From an uncultured Roseiflexaceae bacterium (GTDB lineage: Bacteria; Chloroflexota; Chloroflexia; Chloroflexales; Roseiflexaceae), in assembly GCA_903932805.1 (NCBI GenBank), contig CAIZHO010000055.1, positions 1 to 6,065 on the forward strand: a DNA stretch of 6,065 bases, in the 5' to 3' direction. This document shows positions 1 to 4,634 of the stretch, in pieces; the stretch's first letter is position 1, and each line of letters opens with the position of its first letter. Below the pieces are notes generated by a model that had not been told where the DNA came from, made no database searches, and was given only the letters and a program-made list of their open reading frames with translations. Position numbers and translations under genes: made by a program.

Positions 1-54
1 AGATGGCGCTGTTCCAACGCTGAAGCGGTCGCGGTCGCTGTTCCCATGCATTGA
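1..54 (+). CDS. 3' tail of an upstream plus-strand gene (partial, frame uncertain)
   Basis: A strong plus-strand terminator at 67-100 implies that a plus-strand gene ends just before it. Two frames give plausible tails. Frame 1 reads RWRCSNAEAVAVAVPMH and stops with TGA at 52-54, which is 12 nt before the terminator stem. Frame 3 reads MALFQR and stops with TGA at 21-23. Frame 2 is open but runs through the terminator into the antisense of the VOC gene, so it is not credible. The tail is too short to assign a family, and nothing can be said about function. The gene converges on the minus-strand metG-VOC operon. Confidence 0.25.
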   Translation, partial: RWRCSNAEAVAVAVPMH

Positions 55-66
55 ACGTATGTACGG

Positions 67-100
67 ACCACCCCCTGCGCAGGCCGCAGGGGGTGGTTTT
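67..100 (+). terminator. Rho-independent terminator of the upstream plus-strand gene
   Basis: There is a perfect 12-bp GC-rich stem: ACCACCCCCTGC at 67-78 pairs with GCAGGGGGTGGT at 86-97, with a 7-nt loop at 79-85. The stem runs directly into TTTT (97-100) on the plus strand. On the minus strand the sequence after the stem is CCGTACATAC, with no T tract, so it should act mainly on plus-strand transcripts. It lies 27 bases beyond the stop codon of the convergent VOC gene and may also help block read-through between the converging units. Confidence 0.85.
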
Positions 101-124
101 CACATGAGGCACCATCAGAGTGAA

Positions 125-568
125 TCAGTCTACAAGCCAACGTTGGAGTTCGATGGCATTGCCCTCGGGATCTGCCACATAGCACCACGAGACACGACGA
201 TCACCGGCGCTCGTGGTCACGATGTCGCCGATGCATGTGCCGCCCCCGTCTACGAGTGCCTGGCGCGTCGCCTCGATGTCGTCGACTTGGAACGCGAGGT
301 GGCCAAATCCACTGCGCCGTACATTTGCTGCGACCGCAATGAGCGGGTCGTAGCGATAGATTTCGAGCGTGGGGCCGTTGTCACCATACCCAGGGAGTCG
401 CACGTGGACCCCGCGGATGCGGGCATTGGTCACACCCACCCCTGCATCGACGAGTGGACCCTGCAAATCGCGTGCCGGTTCGAGACGTGTGCACCCCAGG
501 TGTGTGCAATAGAAATCGGCGAGCAACTCCCAGTTGCGGGCAACCAGATTGACATGACCAAATCGCAC
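125..568 (-). CDS. VOC (glyoxalase/bleomycin resistance/dioxygenase) superfamily protein
   Basis: This 147-residue protein is the usual size for a single-chain VOC protein with two beta-alpha-beta-beta-beta modules. Module 1 starts with FGHVNLVARNWELLADFY and ends with LEIYRY. Module 2 starts with GHLAFQVDDIEAT and ends with DPEGNAIELQRW. The four metal-ligand positions of the fold are all occupied: His5, Glu69, His90 and Glu140. A functional metal-dependent enzyme (glyoxalase I, dioxygenase or isomerase type) is therefore more likely than a drug-binding relative without a metal site. The substrate cannot be told. The start is GTG at 568-566, supported by AAAGGAG at 582-576 with a 7-nt spacer. 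It lies 32 nt downstream of metG with no promoter seen between them, so it is probably the second gene of the metG transcript and shares its attenuator. It is expected to be cytoplasmic, as no signal peptide is visible. Confidence 0.88.
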   Translation of the reverse strand: MRFGHVNLVARNWELLADFYCTHLGCTRLEPARDLQGPLVDAGVGVTNARIRGVHVRLPGYGDNGPTLEIYRYDPLIAVAANVRRSGFGHLAFQVDDIEATRQALVDGGGTCIGDIVTTSAGDRRVSWCYVADPEGNAIELQRWLVD

Positions 569-600
569 GGCACCGCTCCTTTGCGCAAACAGCTATCGGG

Positions 601-2352
601 CTAGGACCCGAGCCGGGCGAGTTCTTCGGCGATGAGCGAATCATCCAACTTGCGGAACAACGGCGCCGGTTCGCGGATCAGCGTCCCTGGTTTGAGCGTG
701 CTGATGTGCCAGCCAGCGTGATAGCGGTAATCGCCGGTCAGGACAGGGCGTTGCTGACCATCGGGGTCTATCTCTGACTCGACTACTGGTTGCGGGGCCA
801 GCACGTCATCGAAGCCCAACATCGTGTGCAGGCGCTGACAGGCATGTGGCATGATAGGCGCCATCAGCCGATTGATGGTGTCGACTGCCCGGAGCGCCAC
901 AAAAATGACCGTACCAGCGCGGGTCGGGTCGACTTTGACGACCTTCCACGGCTCTTGCTCGCTGAGATACTGATTGGCGAGCTGTGCCAGAGACATGGCT
1001 TCTTGCAGGGCAGCACGCAGTTTTACGGCTTCGTACAGTTCTTGGGTACGCCCAAAACCATCTTCGATGGCGTTCATCAGTGCGGTGTCGACGGGCAAAA
1101 AGTCACCCGGGGTAGGCACGCCACCGAAGTTGCGCTGTGACAGGGTGAGCACACGATTGGCCAGATTACCCCAGGTAGCGACGAGTTCGCTATTGACGCG
1201 CTGCACGAATTCGGCCCAGCTCCAGTTGCTGTCTTTGCCTTCGGGGGCTGCAGCGGTCAGGTAGTAGCGGAGCAGATCGGGCTCGTAACGGGTCAACAAA
1301 TCGGGCATCCACAGCGCCCAATTGCGGCTCGTACTCATTTTTTCGCCTTCGAGGTTGAGGAACTCATTGGCTGGTACATCGAACGGCAACGCCCGATCGC
1401 CATAGCCCAACAGCATCGCCGGCCAGATGATGGTATGGAACGGGATGTTGTCTTTGCCGATGAAGTAATAGCCTTTGGACGCACGTGTTGGGTCCCACCA
1501 GGCGCGCCATGCATCGGGTTGACCGGTCCGTTTTGCCCATTCGAGCGACGCCGAGTAATACCCGATGACGGCATCAAACCAGACGTAGATGCGCTTGTCT
1601 TTGAACTCGGGCAGGTTGCCAGGCACCGGTACGCCCCACTCGAGGTCACGGGTGATAGCCCGACCATGGAGGCCCTCACGGAGCCAGTTTTGGGTAAAGG
1701 CGAGGGTGTTGCTGCGCCAGTAGTCGCGCGACGTCGAGTCAAGCCAGGTACGCAGATTGGGTTCTAGCTTTTCGAGATCGAGATAGAAATGCTCGGTATC
1801 GCGGAACGTCACCGGTGCGCCGTCGACCGTCGATCGCGGACTACCCAGCTCTTTGGGATCACGGAGCTGACCACACTTATCGCACTGGTCGCCACGTGCT
1901 TTATCGTATTTGCAGTTGGGGCAGATCCCCTCGACAAAGCGATCGGGCAAGAAACGGCCCAGCGACTCAGAATACGAGCCGACGGCTGTCTCGCGGTAAA
2001 TGTAGCCTTTGGACTGGAGGACTTCGAAGATGTCGGTGGTGGCAGCATAGTGATTGTCGGTGTACGTCTGCGTGAACAAATCGAACGTAATGCCCATGGC
2101 ACGCAGGGTATCGATGAAGCTGGCATGGTAGCGATTGATGATGGCCTGCGGCAGGACGCCTTCTTTTTCGGCGGCGAGGGTAATGGGCGTCCCATGGCAA
2201 TCCGAGCCCGATACCATCAGCACGTCCCGACCGCGTTGGCGGCTATAGCGGGCAAAAATGTCGGCTGGCAGGTATGCCCCGGCGATATGCCCGACGTGGA
2301 ACGGACCATTTGCATACGGCCAAGCAACTGATACAAGAACGTGATTTGCCAT
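601..2352 (-). CDS. metG: Methionyl-tRNA synthetase
   Basis: This is a class I aminoacyl-tRNA synthetase of 583 residues that charges tRNA-Met with methionine using ATP, in the cytoplasm. The N-terminal Rossmann domain has the HIGH-type signature HVGH (19-22) after WPYANGP, and SGSDCHGTPI at 48-57. The connective domain has a zinc knuckle with Cys144, Cys147, Cys157 and Cys160. YVWFDAVIGYYSAS (256-269) leads to the KMSTS loop at 338-342. The C-terminal helical anticodon-binding domain carries GNLANR (Asn396, Arg400) and EPWK (Trp469), matching the anticodon-contact residues known in the E. coli enzyme. The C-terminal EMAPII-like tRNA-binding extension present in many bacterial MetRS is absent; the protein ends soon after the anticodon domain. 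The start is ATG at 2352-2350, with GGAGG at 2361-2357 and a rather short 4-nt spacer; the stop is TAG. It has its own promoter and a 5' leader with a terminator/antiterminator and a Met-rich leader peptide, so its expression probably responds to Met-tRNA charging. Confidence 0.98.
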   Translation of the reverse strand: MANHVLVSVAWPYANGPFHVGHIAGAYLPADIFARYSRQRGRDVLMVSGSDCHGTPITLAAEKEGVLPQAIINRYHASFIDTLRAMGITFDLFTQTYTDNHYAATTDIFEVLQSKGYIYRETAVGSYSESLGRFLPDRFVEGICPNCKYDKARGDQCDKCGQLRDPKELGSPRSTVDGAPVTFRDTEHFYLDLEKLEPNLRTWLDSTSRDYWRSNTLAFTQNWLREGLHGRAITRDLEWGVPVPGNLPEFKDKRIYVWFDAVIGYYSASLEWAKRTGQPDAWRAWWDPTRASKGYYFIGKDNIPFHTIIWPAMLLGYGDRALPFDVPANEFLNLEGEKMSTSRNWALWMPDLLTRYEPDLLRYYLTAAAPEGKDSNWSWAEFVQRVNSELVATWGNLANRVLTLSQRNFGGVPTPGDFLPVDTALMNAIEDGFGRTQELYEAVKLRAALQEAMSLAQLANQYLSEQEPWKVVKVDPTRAGTVIFVALRAVDTINRLMAPIMPHACQRLHTMLGFDDVLAPQPVVESEIDPDGQQRPVLTGDYRYHAGWHISTLKPGTLIREPAPLFRKLDDSLIAEELARLGS

Positions 2353-2375
2353 ATATCCTCCATCTGTTCATACAC

Positions 2376-2411
2376 AAAAAAGCACCGCGGGTACAGCTTG
2401 TACCCGCGGTG
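2376..2411 (-). terminator. Intrinsic terminator in the metG leader (attenuator)
   Basis: There is a perfect 13-bp stem: CACCGCGGGTACA (2411-2399) pairs with TGTACCCGCGGTG (2395-2383), with a 3-nt loop AGC. It is followed by C2382 and six T residues (2381-2376). It ends 23 nt upstream of the metG start codon, which leaves no room for a separate metG promoter after it. metG transcription must therefore pass through it, which marks it as a regulated attenuator rather than a simple end-of-operon terminator. It would also attenuate read-through from the oxidoreductase operon upstream. Confidence 0.93.
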
Positions 2412-2443
2412 TGGAGCAACCGTCATGGTGCTCAACACGCGGG
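2403..2443 (-). promoter_or_regulatory. Antiterminator hairpin competing with the metG terminator
   Basis: CCCGCG (2443-2438) pairs with CGCGGG (2408-2403). TGT (2437-2435) pairs with ACA (2412-2410) across a bulged C2409. After a U2434/C2413 mismatch, GAGCA (2433-2429) pairs with TGCTC (2418-2414). The apical loop can add ACC (2429-2427) with GGT (2421-2419) as an alternative to the last pair. This gives about 14 pairs in total. The 3' arm uses nine of the 13 bases of the terminator's 5' arm, so the two hairpins are mutually exclusive. The 5' arm contains the last codons and the stop codon of the leader peptide, which places it under control of ribosome position. Confidence 0.78.
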
Positions 2444-2488
2444 GGTGGTCATCTGCATCATGTGTGTGTATCGTCGTATCCGACGCAT
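2432..2488 (-). CDS. Met-rich leader peptide of metG (18 aa)
   Basis: The ORF reads ATG (2488-2486) to TGA (2434-2432) and encodes MRRIRRYTHMMQMTTPAC. A Shine-Dalgarno sequence, GAGGGAG (2501-2495), sits 6 nt before the ATG, and the predicted transcription start is about 20 nt before the ATG. Three of the four codons 10-13 are Met, directly ahead of the antiterminator's 5' arm, in front of the gene for methionyl-tRNA synthetase. The peptide itself probably has no separate function; the act of translating it would sense Met-tRNA supply. The first half is Arg-rich and uses CGG, ATA, CGA and CGA codons, which are commonly low-use codons, so early slow translation is possible (inference). An internal start at Met10 has no Shine-Dalgarno and is less likely. 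Being only 57 nt, it would normally be left out of automated annotation. Confidence 0.8.
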   Translation of the reverse strand: MRRIRRYTHMMQMTTPAC

Positions 2489-2494
2489 CGTTCG

Positions 2495-2501
2495 CTCCCT
2501 C
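2495..2501 (-). promoter_or_regulatory. Shine-Dalgarno of the metG leader peptide
   Basis: GAGGGAG lies 6 nt upstream of the leader ATG. It is as good as the sites of the annotated genes here and is the main evidence that the short ORF is translated and starts at 2488 rather than at the internal ATG at 2461. Part of it (GGAGC, 2498-2494) is complementary to GCTCC (2417-2413) in the antiterminator 3' arm, a possible alternative fold when the leader is not translated. Confidence 0.75.
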
Positions 2502-2514
2502 GTCAAGTACCCAA

Positions 2515-2543
2515 ACTATACCAGTGCGGGCGAGCACTGTCAA
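2515..2543 (-). promoter_or_regulatory. Sigma-70-type promoter of the metG operon
   Basis: The -35 hexamer is TTGACA (2543-2538), a perfect consensus. The spacer is 17 bp and the -10 is TATAGT (2520-2515), one base from consensus. Transcription should start near A2508. The -35 hexamer contains the TGA stop codon (2542-2540) of the upstream oxidoreductase gene, so the promoter begins exactly where that gene ends. This gives metG a housekeeping-type promoter independent of the upstream operon, with control left to the attenuator. Confidence 0.9.
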
Positions 2544-3541
2544 CGCAACGGGTGCACTGCTTCGGGGCGGTGACTCCGCATCGAGCGGTAGGCTGCATCG
2601 ACAACGGCTACTGCACGCAGCCCATCTACACCACTAATCGGGGCTACAGTCCCATTGCGCACAGCGTCGATCCAATCGGCAATCATGGCCGCGTCGAAGT
2701 TCACACCATGGCCAGCCCATTGATACCGACGGGTGGATTGTTGATAGACGTCGACATGCGGTCCGAACACGTCCAAATTGATGATGCCATTCACCGTGGT
2801 GACTTCCATCGTCACATCGCCCCAGGTAGGGTATACACCGCCTGGGCGTGACCAGCTGGGGTCAAGGCTGACCACCATCCCATCGTCGAGCGTCATCAAC
2901 AGCATACCGACATCGTCAACGGGAATATCGTACAGCCGTGTTGCACCTTCGGCATACACCGAAACAATCTCGCGACCCCAGATCCAGCGCACCAGGTCTG
3001 CAACGTGTACGGTGTGATCCATGATAGCGCCACCACCTGACCAGACAGGATCACCGAACCAACCGCCCGGGTAGGTGCCACGATTCGTTGCACGCACCAT
3101 CAAGGTCTGCCCCAACGAACCACCGCGGATACTGTCGCGGAGCCGCAGAACAGCAGGGCTGTAGCGCACGGGGAAGGCCGTACCGAGCAACACCCCGCCC
3201 TGCGCAAACGCATTGACCATTGCCTGCGCATCTTCGTGAGTGGTTGCGAGTGGCTTTTCGCACAGCGTCGGCACCTTGGCTGCGGCTGCCTGCATGGCGA
3301 TAGGGTGGTGCTGTGTGTTTTCGGCGGCGATCATCAGTGTGTCGCAGGAGGCCAGGAGATCTGACAATTGTTGGTACCACGGCACACCATAGTGTGCAGC
3401 AAATGCTGCGCCGCGTTCAACGTCGTGGTCGTAGACGCCGCTGACGACGACCCCTGCAAGCTCTTTGCCGGCGGCTGCATAGCTATGGGCGTGGCCATGG
3501 GCGACCCCGGCAATGCCAATCCGTATACGAGGAGTCGTCAT
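2540..3541 (-). CDS. Gfo/Idh/MocA family NAD(P)-dependent oxidoreductase (second gene of pair)
   Basis: This 333-residue cytoplasmic protein has the two-domain Gfo/Idh/MocA layout. The N-terminal Rossmann domain opens with IRIGIAGVAHGHAHSYAA. Its glycine motif departs from GxGxxG and carries an HGHAH stretch at residues 15-19. The family signature EKPLA is at 95-99 and holds the Lys that contacts cofactor and substrate. The C-terminal domain has GGGAIMDHTVHVADLVRW (169-186), with Asp175 and His179 at the usual catalytic D-x3-H positions. Such enzymes oxidise or reduce sugars, inositols or related polyols; the substrate here is unknown. The chosen start is ATG at 3541-3539, where TGATG overlaps the stop of the preceding gene by one base, with AGAAGGG placed 8 nt before it. 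The open frame extends upstream to 3673, but only inside the other gene, so that extension is rejected. Translation is probably coupled to the gene before it. Confidence 0.93.
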   Translation of the reverse strand: MTTPRIRIGIAGVAHGHAHSYAAAGKELAGVVVSGVYDHDVERGAAFAAHYGVPWYQQLSDLLASCDTLMIAAENTQHHPIAMQAAAAKVPTLCEKPLATTHEDAQAMVNAFAQGGVLLGTAFPVRYSPAVLRLRDSIRGGSLGQTLMVRATNRGTYPGGWFGDPVWSGGGAIMDHTVHVADLVRWIWGREIVSVYAEGATRLYDIPVDDVGMLLMTLDDGMVVSLDPSWSRPGGVYPTWGDVTMEVTTVNGIINLDVFGPHVDVYQQSTRRYQWAGHGVNFDAAMIADWIDAVRNGTVAPISGVDGLRAVAVVDAAYRSMRSHRPEAVHPLR

Positions 3542-4533
3542 CACTTCATCCCTTCTACGGGGTAGCGCACCACGGCACCCGTGGTGGCACTTTCGACGAT
3601 AGCGAGTGTGATGCGCAGGCTTTCGAGGCTGTCTTGCGGGCTGCTCCGCGGGGCAGTACCGCCGCGGATCCATGCATCGAATGCACAGAGTTGTGCATAG
3701 TACGGATCTTCTTGGGCCGTCAAATCAGCAGCCAGCGTCGCACCACTGCCGGGCTGTGGGCGCAGCACCAAATCGACGATCCCGTCGTTGCGGTGTGCGA
3801 CGATGCCATCACTGCCAGCGACTTCGATCGACGTGACGAATCCGTCCGGGTACGACCAGTTCGCTTCAGCATGCGCAATAACCCCTGATGCAAAGCGCAG
3901 GATCGCGAGCACCCCGTCTCGGCCAGGGAGCGCACGTGCGGTGATTGAACGCGCATAGACGCGTTCGACAGGCCCGAACGTCCAGAGCAACCAATCGATG
4001 TCGTGGATGAGCAAATCGAGTGCGACACCGCCACTCCGTGGGGTATCGGCGTACCAACTGTGTGCGGGAGGGTGCGCGCCAGCGCGCGATGTGCGAGCAA
4101 CGCCGATCTGGCCGATAGTACCGGCCACAATCGTGGCATGTGCGGTCGCGTATTCGGGGAAGTAGCGCACGACCTGACCACACAGCAGTTTGCGTTGCGC
4201 ATGCTGGGCAGCTTCGAGCATTGCGATGCCTTCGGAGACCGTACGCGCCAATGGTTTTTCGACCAAGACGTGGTGCCCTGCCTGCAGCGCTGCAACGGTA
4301 AGTGCCGCATGTGTATCTGTCGGAGTTGCAATGACGACAGCATCAATATCGTTCCGGCACAATAACGCAGAGATGTCCGCACTACACGGCGCATGCACGC
4401 GGTCGGCGAGTGCACGCATCGCAGGACTAAACTCGGGCGCGGCGCAGGCAATCAACTGTGCGTCTGGCATACGCAGGATGTGCCCTGCGTGTACAGACGC
4501 CATCCCTCCCCCGCCGATAACTCCGTAGCGCAT
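3541..4533 (-). CDS. Gfo/Idh/MocA family NAD(P)-dependent oxidoreductase (first gene of pair)
   Basis: This 330-residue protein begins MRYGVIGGGGMASVHAGHI, a regular GxGxxA-type dinucleotide-binding loop at residues 7-12. IATPTDTHAA (68-77) and VEKPLA (91-96) are family hallmarks. In the C-terminal substrate domain, SGGVALDLLIHDIDWLLW (167-184) supplies Asp173 and His177 at the catalytic positions. Length and order are typical of the family. A GTG at 4536 directly precedes the ATG at 4533. The ATG is preferred because AGGAGG (4544-4539) lies 5 nt before it but only 2 nt before the GTG. It is the first gene of a two-gene minus-strand operon whose promoter faces the MFS transporter. The two oxidoreductases differ clearly in sequence, so they probably act on successive or related substrates rather than being a recent duplication (inference). 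The substrate is not identifiable. Confidence 0.94.
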   Translation of the reverse strand: MRYGVIGGGGMASVHAGHILRMPDAQLIACAAPEFSPAMRALADRVHAPCSADISALLCRNDIDAVVIATPTDTHAALTVAALQAGHHVLVEKPLARTVSEGIAMLEAAQHAQRKLLCGQVVRYFPEYATAHATIVAGTIGQIGVARTSRAGAHPPAHSWYADTPRSGGVALDLLIHDIDWLLWTFGPVERVYARSITARALPGRDGVLAILRFASGVIAHAEANWSYPDGFVTSIEVAGSDGIVAHRNDGIVDLVLRPQPGSGATLAADLTAQEDPYYAQLCAFDAWIRGGTAPRSSPQDSLESLRITLAIVESATTGAVVRYPVEGMK

Positions 4534-4538
4534 CACGA

Positions 4539-4545
4539 CCTCCTT
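4539..4545 (-). promoter_or_regulatory. Shine-Dalgarno deciding the start of the first oxidoreductase
   Basis: AAGGAGG on the minus strand (4545-4539). Its distance of 5 nt to ATG 4533 against 2 nt to GTG 4536 favours the ATG as the initiation codon. Confidence 0.8.
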
Positions 4546-4572
4546 GTCGATGGTCTGCTATTTGGTTGGTTC

Positions 4573-4581
4573 ATTGTAGCA
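4573..4581 (-). promoter_or_regulatory. Extended -10 promoter for the oxidoreductase operon
   Basis: On the minus strand TGC-TACAAT (4581-4573) is an extended -10 element one base from the TATAAT consensus. The transcription start is expected near 4566, giving a leader of about 33 nt before the ATG at 4533. The -35 slot with a 17-bp spacer is AAGTAT (4601-4596), a poor hexamer, which fits reliance on the extended -10. That slot coincides with the opposing -10 of the MFS gene. Confidence 0.65.
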
Positions 4582-4591
4582 AAAGGGTGCA

Positions 4592-4600
4592 TGGTATACT
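4592..4600 (+). promoter_or_regulatory. Extended -10 promoter for the MFS transporter
   Basis: TGG-TATACT (4592-4600) is an extended -10 with one mismatch to TATAAT. The start is expected near 4607, about 28 nt before the GTG at 4635. The -35 slot at a 17-bp spacer, CATTGT (4572-4577), is weak and overlies the -10 of the divergent oxidoreductase promoter. Just downstream, TAAT-n5-ATTA (4601-4613) is a small inverted repeat over the start site that could be an operator, but it is too short to claim. Confidence 0.65.
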
Positions 4601-4624
4601 TAATCACTCATTACGACGCAGTAT

Positions 4625-4630
4625 GGAGGT
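4625..4630 (+). promoter_or_regulatory. Shine-Dalgarno deciding the start of the MFS gene
   Basis: GGAGGT sits 4 nt upstream of GTG 4635. The in-frame ATG at 4623 overlaps this element and has no Shine-Dalgarno of its own. A TTG at 4566 lies upstream of the predicted transcription start. GTG 4635 is therefore the best start. Confidence 0.7.
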
Positions 4631-4634
4631 CTTC

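Larger units (their letters stand above)
2353..2508 (-). promoter_or_regulatory. metG 5' leader: candidate Met-responsive transcription attenuator
   Basis: This is the predicted transcribed leader from a start site near A2508 to the base before the metG ATG, about 155 nt. In order of transcription it holds a Shine-Dalgarno sequence (2501-2495), an 18-codon ORF (2488-2432) with Met codons 10, 11 and 13, an antiterminator hairpin (2443-2403), a terminator hairpin with T6 (2411-2376) and the metG ribosome-binding site (2361-2357). The antiterminator and terminator share bases 2411-2403, so they cannot form together. The order matches leader-peptide attenuation as established for trp, his, leu and pheST operons. 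A ribosome with Met10 or Met11 in its A site should leave 2443-2429 free. A ribosome at the stop codon (2434-2432) should cover that arm and allow termination. The elements are seen directly; their regulatory behaviour is inferred. Confidence 0.8.

Noticed and set aside
59..604. 181-codon plus-strand open frame
   Set aside because: It is antisense to the VOC gene, includes the terminator stem, and its product resembles no family; a shadow of a GC-rich gene.
2461..2470. CA/TG dinucleotide run
   Set aside because: It is only five units long and lies within the leader peptide codons (Tyr-Thr-His-Met); not a meaningful repeat.
2500..2505. Second -35-like hexamer TTGACG in the metG leader
   Set aside because: No acceptable -10 sits at 16-18 bp, and a start from there would remove the leader Shine-Dalgarno.
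2353..2508. T-box riboswitch controlling metG, suggested by ACCGCGGG next to the terminator
   Set aside because: The T-box core needs UGGN before ACCGCG to bind the tRNA 3' end; here the bases are CCAC. No long Stem I with a specifier loop is apparent, and the region is instead occupied by a translated-looking ORF. A formal covariance-model search would settle it.
2412..2508. SAM or other metabolite riboswitch aptamer
   Set aside because: No recognisable SAM aptamer signature is visible, and the leader peptide with Met codons explains the arrangement better. A covariance-model search for known aptamers would test this.
2217..2543. 108-codon minus-strand open frame covering the metG leader
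   Set aside because: It crosses the promoter, leader, terminator and metG start in a different frame, with no ribosome-binding site or family resemblance.
3542..3673. N-terminal extension of the second oxidoreductase to 3673
   Set aside because: It would overlap the first oxidoreductase by over 130 bases; the extra residues are Arg/Cys/His-rich out-of-frame translation, and homology starts at the ATG at 3541.
4601..4613. Inverted repeat TAAT-n5-ATTA as an operator
   Set aside because: Only four bases per arm and AT-rich; expected by chance. Kept as a remark on the MFS promoter only.
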